Shown here in pieces: positions 34,585 through 42,974 of a stretch of DNA of 64,000 bases; positions within the stretch are counted from its first letter, which is position 1, and the number at the start of each line of letters is the position of its first letter. Source of the DNA: Cohnella laeviribosi DSM 21336 (GTDB lineage: Bacteria > Bacillota > Bacilli > Paenibacillales > Paenibacillaceae); contig NZ_KB899819.1 of NCBI RefSeq assembly GCF_000378425.1, forward strand, positions 61,252-125,251, read 5' to 3'. The notes beneath the pieces are model-generated. The model was not told the DNA's origin. It ran no database searches and worked only from the letters and a program-made list of their open reading frames with translations. The translations under genes were made by a program, and so were the position numbers.

Positions 34585-35661
34585 ATGCAACGGCAAAACG
34601 TCCATCCGACTTATGGGCGTCGCATGCTGTCCAAGCTCGCCGCAGCCGCTGCTGCGGGAATGCTCAGCATTTGCGTCTTCATCCCCGCCGGCACGGTCCT
34701 GGCGGGTCCCGACGCCAAGGCGAAGTCGTCTGCGGACAGGGAGCCGGCCTTGCGGCAACTGTATGAGCGCGTCGGCCTGATGACGAATTTGCCCTGGTAT
34801 TCCATCGCCGCGATCGATCAATACGAACGGACCATGTCCAAAGCTCATCCGAAATCGAGACCTTTGCCCGAAGGGGCGCTGTCCGGCATCTTCATCACGC
34901 CGGAGCAGTGGGCCGGCCATTTGAATCCGGACCCCAACGACACGAATCCGCTGTCCATCCGGATCTTCGGCGGAGTCGGCAAAGACGGCTCCGGGGACGG
35001 AATTGCGGACCGGAACGACGCTTGCGATCTGCTGTTTGCGGTCGCCAGCCGCATCCGCGAACAAGGCGGGATCTCCGGCGATGACTTTGCCATCGGCCTT
35101 TGGGAATATTATCACAATACAAGAGCCGTTCAGCGGATTTTGCAGTTTGCCAAGCTCTACGAAACGTTCGGAAAGCTCGACCTGTCCCAGCACGTGTTCC
35201 CGCTGCCCATCGGTTCGGTCTACTCGTACCGGAGCACGTGGGGCAACAGCCGCGGGTGGGGAGGCGCGCGCATTCACGAAGGAACGGATATTTTCGCCAA
35301 TCACGGCGTCCCCGTACGCAGCACCGGATACGGCATCATCGAAGTCAAGGGCTGGAATCCGTACGGCGGATGGAGGATCGGCATTCGAGACTTGGACAAT
35401 CTGTACCACTATTACGCTCATCTGTCGGGCTTCAACAAAAAGCTGAAAATCGGCGATGTCGTCAAGCCCGGCCAGGTGATCGGATGGGTCGGCAGCTCCG
35501 GCTACGGGCGGCCCGGCACTTCGGGCAAATTCCCCCCGCACCTGCATTACGGCGTCTATCGGGACAGGGGGCTGGTCGAATGGGCGTTCGACCCGTTTCC
35601 GCTGCTTCGCAGCTGGGAGCGTTCCGAAATGAAGGCGCTCAAGGCGCATCGCCGCTCTTAA
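34585..35661 (+). CDS. lytH: M23 family metallopeptidase, LytH-like
   Basis: A 358-residue exported peptidase. Residues 1-40 are a signal peptide (basic start, AAAAAAAGMLSICVFI core, VLAG cleavage region). The C-terminal M23 domain (about 225-345) has the zinc/active residues HEGTD (His-x3-Asp in IHEGTDIF) and HLHYG in PPHLHYGVYR. The middle region LYERVGLMTNLPWYSIAAIDQYER is typical of LytH, a sporulation L-Ala-D-Glu endopeptidase that trims cortex peptides. ATG at 34585 follows AAAAGGAGGGG by six bases; the frame is open further up without a ribosome site. Divergent from lipA. Confidence 0.9.
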   Translation: MQRQNVHPTYGRRMLSKLAAAAAAGMLSICVFIPAGTVLAGPDAKAKSSADREPALRQLYERVGLMTNLPWYSIAAIDQYERTMSKAHPKSRPLPEGALSGIFITPEQWAGHLNPDPNDTNPLSIRIFGGVGKDGSGDGIADRNDACDLLFAVASRIREQGGISGDDFAIGLWEYYHNTRAVQRILQFAKLYETFGKLDLSQHVFPLPIGSVYSYRSTWGNSRGWGGARIHEGTDIFANHGVPVRSTGYGIIEVKGWNPYGGWRIGIRDLDNLYHYYAHLSGFNKKLKIGDVVKPGQVIGWVGSSGYGRPGTSGKFPPHLHYGVYRDRGLVEWAFDPFPLLRSWERSEMKALKAHRRS

Positions 35662-35678
35662 GGTCCGGCGTTACGGAG

Positions 35679-36620
35679 CTACTTCGACGGCGGATTTTCG
35701 CCCGCGCCCTTGTCCGATGCCAGCAGGCCGAGGATTTCGTCCCGGACCGGAATCGAGGCTTGAGCGCCTTTGCGGCTGACGGCAATCGCGGCCGCGGCCG
35801 ATGCGAAACGCAAGGCCGCGGCCGTTTCCATGCCGTCTGCGCAAGCCGCCGCAAACGCGCCGAGAAACGTATCCCCCGCCGCCGTCGTATCGGCGGGCGT
35901 GACGGAGAACGCCGGCGCGAACCAGGTCTCGCCTTCCGGCCCGAAATAGCAGGCTCCCTTCGCGCCCAGAGTAACGACAACGCTCCGGACGCCGCGGCGC
36001 GCGAACTCCGCCGCCGCGAGAGCGGCATCTTCCTTCCCGCGAACGTTCACGCCGGTAAGGGATTCCGCTTCCGTTTCATTGACGGCGATCACGTCGATCA
36101 GCGGATACAAATCCGGCTCGATCGGCCGTGCGGGCGCCGGATTGTAAATCACCTTCGCGCCGGTATGGCGAACCTTCTCCAGCACGAAACGGTTGACCGC
36201 CTGCGGGATTTCGTTTTGCAGCAGCACCCATTCCGCTTCGGCCAGCCGCTCCGGCGGCACGTCCTCCGCCGTCAGCTTGCCGTTGCTTCCGGCCGACAAA
36301 ATGATCTGGTTCTCGCCGGTCCTGGACACGGTAATAAAGGCGAGCCCGGAAGTGCCTTCCTTGACCGCGACCGTATCGGTCCGAACGCCCGCCCCGCTTA
36401 GCGAAGCCAGCAGTTCCCGTCCGAAAACGTCGCCGCCGACCGCGCCGATCATCCGGACATCGCCGCCGGCTCTCGCCGCGGCCACCGCCTGGTTGGCCCC
36501 TTTGCCGCCGGGCAAATATTCGACCCCGTGACCGTGAATCGTCTCCCCGGGCAAAGGGAAATCGTCGACATGGTTGACCAGGTCCATGTTGATGCTTCCG
36601 ACTACGACAATCCGGCTCAT
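35679..36620 (-). CDS. rbsK: Ribokinase
   Basis: A 313-residue PfkB-family sugar kinase. N-terminal signature IVVVGSINMDLV; GGKGANQAVAAARAGG near residue 40; and the catalytic loop DTTAAGDTFLGAFAAA near residue 250 with the base Asp in AAGD. Phosphorylates ribose (or a related pentose) at O5. ATG at 36620 is preceded by AAGAGGTGG. No rbs transporter or pentose genes adjoin it, so the assignment to ribose rests on family resemblance. Convergent with lytH with only 17 bp between stops. Confidence 0.9.
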   Translation of the reverse strand: MSRIVVVGSINMDLVNHVDDFPLPGETIHGHGVEYLPGGKGANQAVAAARAGGDVRMIGAVGGDVFGRELLASLSGAGVRTDTVAVKEGTSGLAFITVSRTGENQIILSAGSNGKLTAEDVPPERLAEAEWVLLQNEIPQAVNRFVLEKVRHTGAKVIYNPAPARPIEPDLYPLIDVIAVNETEAESLTGVNVRGKEDAALAAAEFARRGVRSVVVTLGAKGACYFGPEGETWFAPAFSVTPADTTAAGDTFLGAFAAACADGMETAAALRFASAAAAIAVSRKGAQASIPVRDEILGLLASDKGAGENPPSK

Positions 36621-37391
36621 ACGCCACCTCTTCATTTTCATTCGACTTTTTGCCTTTGTTCCTATGATGGACGTCCCGCGTTCAGATTGCAACTTTTTAT
36701 CGCCTCCGGAAGCCGGAGCACAAACCGGGGGAAGCAATCTTGCCTCGCCTGGCAACGGTATCCCTTCCGCTCAGAATTCGCGCAATGTCGCGCTGCTCTT
36801 CCCCCGGGGCCCGGGCAACGCCGCCGACACGCTTCGCCGCGCCAACGACCCCCGCCAACCAGCTCAACGAACGAACCTCGCGGACACGAGAAACGATCAG
36901 GTATGGTGAAACTATCGGTCGGATACAATTTGCGACAGCAAGATATCGGCAACAAAAGCATCGGCATCAAATTCAACGGACACAGGAAACGCTATTTCAG
37001 CAAAATGACGCCATTTTCGATCGCTGGCGGACACCAGCGACCTTATTCGCCGAAATCGGGAAGAAAAAGCGCGTTTTACAAACAAATAAAGGCATTGAGG
37101 TCCGGATGGCAGGTTGAAGCCGCTCCTTTCTAAAGAATAACGTCTCTACGGTCCGGTGCATGATGGCCGCCGTATTTCATTTAGCTAGACAAGCGCAATT
37201 CCCTCCCGCCATTATCGTTGCCGCCTCCGCTCCTTCATCCGCCAGTCCTTCGTGCAAAAAGCGGAATGCAATTGCCTTTACGGCATGCAGTCGCCCTTTT
37301 CCAGCACTAAACTCAACAGCATCCCGTTCGACTCAACCCGAGGAAAATAGCGAAAAACGGTTTAAAATGCCTCAATACGGGGGCAACGAAA
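36621..37391. other. Gene-free region with a short-repeat cluster
   Basis: About 770 bp without a credible gene: open frames here have no ribosome sites and no family resemblance. The part 36882-37101 holds members of a ~20-bp repeat. The remainder (37105-37390) shows no feature I can support. Confidence 0.6.
36882..37101. repeat. Cluster of ~20-bp repeats (GGACAC-AG...CG-TATT type)
   Basis: Best copies: GGACACAGGAAACGCTATTT (36978-36997) and GGACACCAGCGACCTTATT (37029-37047). An inverted copy AAATAAAGGCATTGAGGTCC lies at 37082-37101. Weaker relatives begin at 36882 (GGACACGAGAAACGATC) and 36921 (GGATACAATTTGCG). The same family recurs at 52795-52971. Confidence 0.6.
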
Positions 37392-37432
37392 ACAGGGCGC
37401 CCCTCCGGCGATTGCCGGAAGTGACGCCCTGT
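37392..37432 (-). terminator. Terminator of the kdu operon
   Basis: ACAGGGCG pairs with CGCCCTGT around an inner CCGGC/GCCGG hairpin. On the minus strand the stem is followed by TTTTCG. It lies 35 bp after the kduD stop. Confidence 0.7.
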
Positions 37433-37466
37433 CTAAGCGGACGCTTCGACCGTCTTGCCCAAGCCG

Positions 37467-38225
37467 CTAACGGACCATCCAGCCGCCGTCCACGCAAAGA
37501 ACGTGGCCGCTCATATAGTCCGAAGCGCGCGAAGCCAGCATGATCGCGGGACCGACCAGATCCTGGTCCGTTCCCCAGCGTCCGGCCGGAATCCGTTCCA
37601 GAATTTGGCGGCTGCGGACCGGATCGTTCCGGAGCGCTTCCGTATTGTCCGTGCTCATATAGCCGGGAGCGATGGCGTTGACCTGCACGTTTTTGGGCGC
37701 CCATTCGTTCGCCAGCGCTTTGGTCAGCCCCGCTACGGCATGCTTGCTGGCCGTGTATCCGGGCACGTTGATGCCTCCTTGGAACGAAAGCATGGAGGCG
37801 ATGTTAATGATTTTCCCCGAGCCTTGCTCGATCATCGCCCGGCCGGCCAATTGGGACAGCACGAATACCGAGTTCAGGTTGACGTCCAGCACTTCCTGCC
37901 AGTCGGCGTAGCTGTGCTCGGCCGCCGGCGTGCGGCGGATAATGCCGGCGTTGTTGACGAGAATGTCGATGCGGCCGAATGCGCTTATCGTCTTCTCGAT
38001 CACGCCCGGCAATGCGGTCCGGTCGCTTACGTCGGCCGTAATCACGATCGCCCGGCGGCCAAGCGCTTCGATCCGCCGCTTCGTCTCCTCCGCCGGCGTG
38101 CGGTTGGTCACGAGCGCGACGTCGGCTCCGGCGCCGGCCAGCCCGACGGCGATCGCGGCGCCGAGCCCGCGGCCCGCGCCGGTGACCAGCGCCGTGCGCC
38201 CTGTCAAATCAAACAGCTCTTTCAA
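37467..38225 (-). CDS. kduD: 2-dehydro-3-deoxy-D-gluconate 5-dehydrogenase (SDR family)
   Basis: A 252-residue short-chain dehydrogenase. TGAGRGLGAAIA (Rossmann glycine motif, residues 15-26), NNAGI, and the catalytic Ser and YxxxK in IASMLSFQGG and PGYTASKHAVAG are present; the C-terminal MSGHVLCVDGGWMVR is typical of KduD. It reduces or oxidises DKI-type intermediates in pectin/uronate breakdown. TTG start within the end of the deoR gene (17 bp overlap) with GGGAGG before it, so both are coupled. KduI, which makes its substrate, is encoded two genes upstream. Confidence 0.93.
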   Translation of the reverse strand: MKELFDLTGRTALVTGAGRGLGAAIAVGLAGAGADVALVTNRTPAEETKRRIEALGRRAIVITADVSDRTALPGVIEKTISAFGRIDILVNNAGIIRRTPAAEHSYADWQEVLDVNLNSVFVLSQLAGRAMIEQGSGKIINIASMLSFQGGINVPGYTASKHAVAGLTKALANEWAPKNVQVNAIAPGYMSTDNTEALRNDPVRSRQILERIPAGRWGTDQDLVGPAIMLASRASDYMSGHVLCVDGGWMVR

Positions 38226-38967
38226 TTTTCACCGAACCTCCCTGGTAGCGCTTTTCGATCTCTTCGGGCAATCCCGAGTCCGTAATCAGGATGTCGATCT
38301 CCTGCAGCGTTGCGAATGTGAACAGCGCGGCGCGGTCAAACTTGCTGTGGTCGGCCACGCAGTAAATTTCTTTTGCGCTTGCCATATATGCTTTTTTCAA
38401 TTCGATCAGCTCGTTCGTAAACACGGTCAAGCCGTATTTCTCGTGAACGCCCGTTGCCGACAGAAACAGCTTCTGCACGTTCAAACGCGTCAGCCACTCG
38501 AGCACCTCGTTGCCGATCAGCACGTTGCGCTGGCGGTATCCGCCCGGCACGACGAGCCGGATCCGGTCCTTGCCAATCAACTCGCGGATGATAAGCAAAT
38601 CGTTAGTGATGACGGTAAGCGGCTCGTTGGGCAGGCGTTTGGCGATTTCCAGCGTCGTGCTGCCGGCATCGAGCGCGATAATATCGTCCGGCCTGATATA
38701 TCGAAGCGCATGAGCGGCGATGCTTTCCTTTTCTTTCACATGTTTGGTGTTCGGAATTTGCAAAGGGAGCAGCGGTTCGGGCTCCTCCTCCGCCGCCACC
38801 GCGCCGCCGTGCGTTCGCCTCAGCAGTCCCTTTTCCTCCAGCTTCTCGAGATCTTCGCGAATCGTTTTTTTTGTTACGCCGAATCGTTCGCTCAGCTCGG
38901 ATACCTGAACGGAGCCGGATGTCTGAAGCAATTCCAGTATCGCCTGGTGGCGTGCAGCGGCAAGCAT
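38209..38967 (-). CDS. DeoR family transcriptional regulator
   Basis: A 252-residue regulator. N-terminal winged HTH: HQAILELLQTSGSVQVSELS and FGVTKKTIREDLEKLEEKGLL; C-terminal DeoR sensor domain with DAGSTTLEIAKRL and the phosphosugar-binding GxTG-like and DHSKFDR segments. It lies between kduI and kduD in the same orientation, overlapping kduD by 17 bp, so it is very likely the local repressor of uronate catabolism, sensing a phosphorylated or KDG-like intermediate. ATG with GGGAGGAC ahead. Confidence 0.92.
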   Translation of the reverse strand: MLAAARHQAILELLQTSGSVQVSELSERFGVTKKTIREDLEKLEEKGLLRRTHGGAVAAEEEPEPLLPLQIPNTKHVKEKESIAAHALRYIRPDDIIALDAGSTTLEIAKRLPNEPLTVITNDLLIIRELIGKDRIRLVVPGGYRQRNVLIGNEVLEWLTRLNVQKLFLSATGVHEKYGLTVFTNELIELKKAYMASAKEIYCVADHSKFDRAALFTFATLQEIDILITDSGLPEEIEKRYQGGSVKIERAV

Positions 38968-39024
38968 GATGCGTTAGTCCTCCCTCTTGTCAAACGGCTG
39001 TACGAAGTATGGAAAAAATCGCGT

Positions 39025-39858
39025 TTATTTTAACTCGCTGGCCGGAACGACGTCCATATCTTTAAACGTATAGTTTTCGCCGGCCATGGCCCAGATGAAC
39101 GTATAATTGCTCGTGCCTACCCCGGAATGAATCGACCAGGCCGGAGAAATCACCGCCTGTTCGTTCGCGACGACGAGATGCCGGGTCTCCTGCGGCTGGC
39201 CCATCATGTGGAACACGCGGGCATCGGGCGCAAGATCAAAATAGAGATAAGCCTCCATCCGGCGGTCATGAACGTGCGAAGGCATCGTGTTCCAAACGCT
39301 TCCCGGCTTCAGCACCGTAATGCCCATCATGAGCTGGCAGCTTTGGATGCCGTCGGCATGAATAATCTGGTTCAGTTCGCGTTCGTTGGACGTCTCCTGC
39401 GAGCCGAGGTAAAGCGTATTCGCCTCCTGAATCGATACTTTGCGGGCCGGAAGAACGGCATGAGCCGGAGCGGAACAGAAATAGAGCTTTGCCGGATTGG
39501 CGGCGTCCTTGCTGGACAGCTTCAGCTCGCGCACGCCTTTGCCCACGTAGAGGGTGTCCAGACGCCCCAGTTCGTAGCGTTCCCCATCCGCCGTCACCAT
39601 CGCCTCGCCGCTGCCGATGTTGACAAAGCCAATCTCCCGGCGCTCCAGAAAATATTCGGTTTTAAGCGTTTCGGCCGCTTCCAGCGTCAGCGTCTCCTTC
39701 ACCGGCTGAGCGCCGCCGATAACGAGACGGTCTTCGTGCGTGTACGTCATCAGAACCTGATCCGGCTCGAACAGCTTCTCGATCAGATAATGCTTGCGAA
39801 GCTGCTCCGTATCGTAATGCTTCATGTCGTCCGGGTGCGTGGAATGGCGAATTTCCAA
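39025..39858 (-). CDS. kduI: 5-dehydro-4-deoxy-D-glucuronate isomerase
   Basis: A 277-residue cupin-type isomerase converting 5-keto-4-deoxyuronate to 2,5-diketo-3-deoxygluconate, the step before KduD. The zinc site is visible as PSHVHDRRMEAYLYFD (His-x-His-x4-Glu) near residue 195-210 with the distal His in AWSIHSGVGTSNY. Start IRHSTHPDDMKHYDTEQLR is typical. TTG start with AGGAGG eight bases ahead. First gene of the kduI-deoR-kduD unit. No pectin lyase, transporter, KDG kinase or aldolase is in the window. Confidence 0.96.
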   Translation of the reverse strand: MEIRHSTHPDDMKHYDTEQLRKHYLIEKLFEPDQVLMTYTHEDRLVIGGAQPVKETLTLEAAETLKTEYFLERREIGFVNIGSGEAMVTADGERYELGRLDTLYVGKGVRELKLSSKDAANPAKLYFCSAPAHAVLPARKVSIQEANTLYLGSQETSNERELNQIIHADGIQSCQLMMGITVLKPGSVWNTMPSHVHDRRMEAYLYFDLAPDARVFHMMGQPQETRHLVVANEQAVISPAWSIHSGVGTSNYTFIWAMAGENYTFKDMDVVPASELK

Positions 39859-39893
39859 AACGAACGCCTCCTTGTTTGTTTTCGTTCGTTTTT

Positions 39894-39924
39894 ATTATAC
39901 CACACGTTTTCGAACGTAAGTGAA
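39894..39924 (-). promoter_or_regulatory. Promoter/operator region of kduI
   Basis: Minus strand TATAAT at 39899-39894 with a weak -35 (TTCACT, 39924-39919). Around it are ACGTTCGAAAACGT and repeated CGTTCGTTTT-like elements (39877-39917), which could be the DeoR operator. Confidence 0.5.
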
Positions 39925-39947
39925 CATTTTTTGAAGACATAAACAAA

Positions 39948-39975
39948 AAGACGGGAAGCTTTCTCCCGCCCCGAA
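39948..39975 (-). terminator. Weak terminator candidate downstream of yunB
   Basis: Minus strand GGCGGGA-GAAAGC-TTCCCGTC followed by TTTTTG. The stem is short and has a G-T pair. Confidence 0.4.
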
Positions 39976-40041
39976 TCCTCAAGACCCGACACCGCCGCAC
40001 GAATTTGAAAAGGCGAACTCAAACGCACCGGACCAGCCGCC

Positions 40042-40965
40042 CTAATGTCCCGCGGCGGCGCCCTCCGACGCCGAAGGCGGAGGGGGCAGGGCGATAGCCG
40101 GCGCCTGCGCGGCCGAGCTGCCGACCGGATTGCCTTGGCCGTCGTAATAATACATGGGCACATCGCCCACGACCATGACATAAGACAACGGAATGTCGGT
40201 TTCGACCGGACTCGAATCGCGGTCGAACGGAATCAGCACGAAAATTTCCGTTTTGATATGGATGTAAACCTCGACCAGCACATTATTGATGCCCGCGTTC
40301 GTCTGACGGGTTCGCACCTCGGCCTGCACGGCGGAGGCCGGCTCGAACTTGACGGACACGCTGGGACCGATCGACGAGATGATCGGGCTGTTCAGCGCGT
40401 GGCCGATCGGGATGTGCGCGTAAAGATGGCTCTGCTCCCGAAGCGCCTCCTCCACGACCTGAATCGTCTTCGCCGTAATGCGCATTTGTTCGGCGTAGTC
40501 GATCATGAACCCCTTTGTTCCTCCCGCTCCGTCCGTCTGCCATTGAATCATCCGGCTTCCGTCCGATCCGGAAGCAATATTGGTTTTAATCGCCTGATTG
40601 ATGGCCTCGGTCGCCATCTGCGTCGTCCGGACTTTGGCGAGGAACATCAGCGGGTCGCGCAGCAGTTTGTCCGTCAGGGCGATCGTTTGAAAGACGGCCA
40701 GCACCGCAAGCGCCAGCATGATGAGCCAGAAATGGCGCCGCTTCATTCGCCGCCTCGGGCGAACGGTCCACCGCTTCGGAGCGGACGGCGGCGCAAGCGG
40801 CCCGCTTCGTCTTGAGGCGCGGGCGACAAATCCCCGGCTTCGGGGCCGGAGCGTGAACCGGCCGCCGGACGCCAACCGCGTACGCGGACTCATGCCCCTC
40901 CATCTCCGCGCGGGCGGATTCCACTTCAGCCTTAGCGCCAGCGGCTTTCCCCACCTTCTCCGCAT
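40042..40965 (-). CDS. yunB: Sporulation protein YunB
   Basis: A 307-residue membrane-anchored sporulation protein (sigma-E-dependent in Bacillus). The first about 70 residues are very Arg-rich; one hydrophobic helix follows (HFWLIMLALAVLAVFQTIAL, about 75-95); the extracytoplasmic part has the YunB landmarks ATEAINQAIKTNI, QMRITAKTIQVVEEAL and HIPIGHALNSPIISSIGP. The C-terminus ends in a Pro/Ala-rich segment. ATG at 40965 has GGGGGA eight bases ahead. It is longer at the N-terminus than the Bacillus protein (about 250), so a start nearer the helix cannot be excluded. Confidence 0.85.
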   Translation of the reverse strand: MRRRWGKPLALRLKWNPPARRWRGMSPRTRLASGGRFTLRPRSRGFVARASRRSGPLAPPSAPKRWTVRPRRRMKRRHFWLIMLALAVLAVFQTIALTDKLLRDPLMFLAKVRTTQMATEAINQAIKTNIASGSDGSRMIQWQTDGAGGTKGFMIDYAEQMRITAKTIQVVEEALREQSHLYAHIPIGHALNSPIISSIGPSVSVKFEPASAVQAEVRTRQTNAGINNVLVEVYIHIKTEIFVLIPFDRDSSPVETDIPLSYVMVVGDVPMYYYDGQGNPVGSSAAQAPAIALPPPPSASEGAAAGH

Positions 40966-41166
40966 GTCGGCTTCCCCCTTACCGCAAGTCATGTCCCTCC
41001 CAAGGGACAGTCCTCCTCCATGCTTATGCTTCACGGGCGCAAAAAAGAAGGCGCCCTGCCAGGACGCCTTCCCGATGCGATTGCCCGTTATGAACTTGCC
41101 GCTTCGATCTTGCCCTTGCGGCTTTTCCCCATGAATAGACGATTCCGCTTGTTCTTCCAATTCCGC

Positions 41167-41697
41167 TTACGCTTTGGCCGCTTCGATTTCGATCGACACT
41201 TTCACTTCGTCGCCGATCAGCACGCCGCCCGTTTCCAGAACGGCGTTGTAGGTCAGGCCGTAGTCGCTGCGCTTCAAGCTGCCGCTGGCGCTGAAACCGA
41301 CTTTCTCGTTGCCCCAGGGATCTTTGCCCGCCCCTTCGAACGTAGCTTTGAACGTCTCGGAACGGGTCACGCCGCGCAGCGTAACGTCGCCCGTAATCTC
41401 GTATTCGTCCTCGCCCGTGCGGACGATTTTCGTCGCTTTGAACAACAGCTTCGGGTGGTTCTCGACATCGAAAAAGTCAGCCGATTTCAAATGGTTGTCG
41501 CGGTCGCTGTTGCGGGTGTCGACGCTCGCCAGGTCGATCGCGAATTCGATGTCGGCCGTCGTCAGGTCGGTCGGATCGGCTTCGATGCTCGCTTCGAACT
41601 GATGGAATACGCCTTTGACCTTCGCGATCATCAAGTGTTTGACGGAAAAGCCGATTTCGCTGTGTGCCACGTCCACCAGCCATTTCGATTTCGCCAT
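41167..41697 (-). CDS. YceI family lipid-binding-like protein
   Basis: A 176-residue beta-barrel (lipocalin-like) protein that in homologues binds polyisoprenoids. No signal peptide, so cytoplasmic. Typical features: WLVDVAHSEIGFSVKHLMIAKVKG (in parts), IEFAIDLASVDTRNSDRDNHLKSADFFD (in parts: NSDRDNHLKS), and ITGDVTLRGVTR. GAGGAGG lies before ATG. An AT-rich promoter region with the palindrome ACTTTTATAAAGT (41724-41736) precedes it, and the 52-bp tandem array begins about 165 bp upstream. Confidence 0.92.
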   Translation of the reverse strand: MAKSKWLVDVAHSEIGFSVKHLMIAKVKGVFHQFEASIEADPTDLTTADIEFAIDLASVDTRNSDRDNHLKSADFFDVENHPKLLFKATKIVRTGEDEYEITGDVTLRGVTRSETFKATFEGAGKDPWGNEKVGFSASGSLKRSDYGLTYNAVLETGGVLIGDEVKVSIEIEAAKA

Positions 41698-41723
41698 AGT
41701 CCATTTCCTCCTCTTATTAACTA

Positions 41724-41736
41724 ACTTTTATAAAGT
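41724..41736. promoter_or_regulatory. Palindrome in the YceI promoter region
   Basis: ACTTT-TAT-AAAGT is a perfect 5-3-5 inverted repeat within AT-rich DNA 27 bp before the YceI start. It could be an operator for a MarR/HxlR-type regulator. Confidence 0.35.
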
Positions 41737-41863
41737 AACATTAACATCAATATAAACTAAGGCCCTTGTTTTGTCAACGGCGTTTTTATTTTATGAGCCG
41801 AAGCCGGCCCGAAGGCCACAAAAAAACGGCGACTGACCGTTTTCCCGCCACCCCCGACGCCAA

Positions 41864-42358
41864 CCCGCCATGTAGTCCGCTCAGTACCCTTCTTTGCCAC
41901 CAGCCTTGCTGCTGACCCGCCATGTAGTCCGCTCAGTACCCTTCTTTACCCCCGGCCTCGCTGCCAACCCGCCATGTAGTCCGCTCAGTACCCTTCTTTG
42001 CTACCAACCCCGCTGCCAACCCGCCATGTAGTCCGCTCAGTACCCTTCTTTGCTACCAACCCCGCTGTTAACCCGCCATGTAGTCCGCTCAGTACCCTTC
42101 TTTACCCCCGGCCTCGCTGCCAACCCGCCATGTAGTCCGCTCAGTACCCTTCTTTACCCCCGGCCTCGCTGCCAACCCGCCATGTAGTCCGCTCAGTACC
42201 CTTCTTTACCCTCGGCCTCGCTGCCAACCCGCCATGTAGTCCGCTCAGTACCCTTCTTTACCCTCGGCCTCGCTGCCAACCCGCCATGTAGTCCGCTCAG
42301 TACCCCTCTTTACCCCCAGCCTTGCTGCTGACCCGCCATGTAGTCCGCTCAGTACCTC
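41864..42358. repeat. 52-bp tandem repeat array, 9 full units plus a partial tenth
   Basis: Units start at 41864, 41916, 41968, 42020, 42072, 42124, 42176, 42228, 42280 and 42332 (partial). A near-invariant 31-base part (starting CCCGCCATGTAGTCCGCTCA) is followed by a 21-base part in about three versions. Units 5 and 6 are identical, as are 7 and 8; units 1 and 9 share the ending AGCCTTGCTGCTGA. Since 52 is not a multiple of three and stops occur in each unit, it is not coding. The gap from 41698 to 42556 contains no gene. Confidence 0.95.
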
Positions 42359-42466
42359 ACTCGATTTAGCCCCGAGCGGCGGCTCCTTTCGCCCCTTTTT
42401 GGAATGTATGGTGAATTTTTTCCAATGAAAAAGCCCGTAGGCCGGGCCAAACGATTGGATCTATCC

Positions 42467-42512
42467 GACAAAAAAAGACAAATGAACGCCATCCGTTCAA
42501 ATGTCTTTTTCC
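42467..42512 (-). terminator. Terminator of the HesB/YneR-like gene
   Basis: AAAAAGACAAATGAACG pairs with CGTTCAAATGTCTTTTT (two-base mismatch in the middle). On the minus strand the run TTTTTTT follows. Confidence 0.8.
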
Positions 42513-42556
42513 ATTCGAAATCTCGCGCAACCAAAGACAAACGCGCCGGCGCGGCG

Positions 42557-42832
42557 TTATTCGACCTTGAACACGATATCCCCGTTATGGCAGTCGATCG
42601 TCAGGTTTTTGCGGTCCAAAAACCAGCTGTCTTTTTGCTCCATATAAAACGTAAATGAATCAGCCTTCACCACGGCGGCCGGGTCCATCGGTTCGTCCTT
42701 CATAATGCCGAAACCGTACGGCTCGGGGCCTCCGCTGACGTAACGGACGAAGATTCGGATCACGTCGCCGCTCTCATACCCCCACTCGCGCTTAAAGCAC
42801 GCCACGGCGGACGGCGTCACGGACAATTCCAT
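42557..42832 (-). CDS. HesB/YneR-like (A-type iron-sulfur fold) protein
   Basis: A 91-residue protein resembling B. subtilis YneR/HesB-like proteins: VTPSAVACFKREWGYESGDVIRIFVRYVSGG (in parts), FGIMKDEPMDPAA and TFYMEQKDSWFLDRKNLTIDC. The three conserved cysteines of IscA/SufA carriers are not in their usual places, so iron-sulfur transfer is doubtful. AAAGGGG precedes ATG. Ends in a strong terminator; single gene. Confidence 0.8.
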   Translation of the reverse strand: MELSVTPSAVACFKREWGYESGDVIRIFVRYVSGGPEPYGFGIMKDEPMDPAAVVKADSFTFYMEQKDSWFLDRKNLTIDCHNGDIVFKVE

Positions 42833-42927
42833 GCGGCATACCCCTTTCCCCTGTAACTGACAACAACAGCAAGTTCATTATACTGCCTGCCCGCTTCCCT
42901 TCACAAGCAAGCCGCCGGCCGGCTTCA

Positions 42928-42956
42928 TTGACAGCGCGGATCAAATCGTTTAAGAT
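42928..42956 (+). promoter_or_regulatory. Promoter of the Mn2+ riboswitch-terC transcript
   Basis: TTGACA (42928-42933) and TAAGAT (42951-42956) with a 17-base spacer. Transcription would start near 42963. Confidence 0.75.
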
Positions 42957-42974
42957 TCGATTAGAACTTGATCA

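Noticed and set aside
36528..37133. 201-codon plus-strand frame in the gap after ribokinase
   Set aside because: It starts inside rbsK on the other strand, lacks a ribosome site, has no family resemblance and runs through the short-repeat cluster.
41864..42358. CRISPR-like layout (constant block plus variable block)
   Set aside because: The variable blocks are related to one another and reuse three versions, the constant block is not palindromic, and no cas genes are present. It is a tandem repeat, not a CRISPR array.
42557..42832. IscA/SufA iron-sulfur carrier
   Set aside because: Fold resemblance is to YneR/HesB-like proteins, but the three conserved cysteines are not in place, so the carrier function was not claimed.
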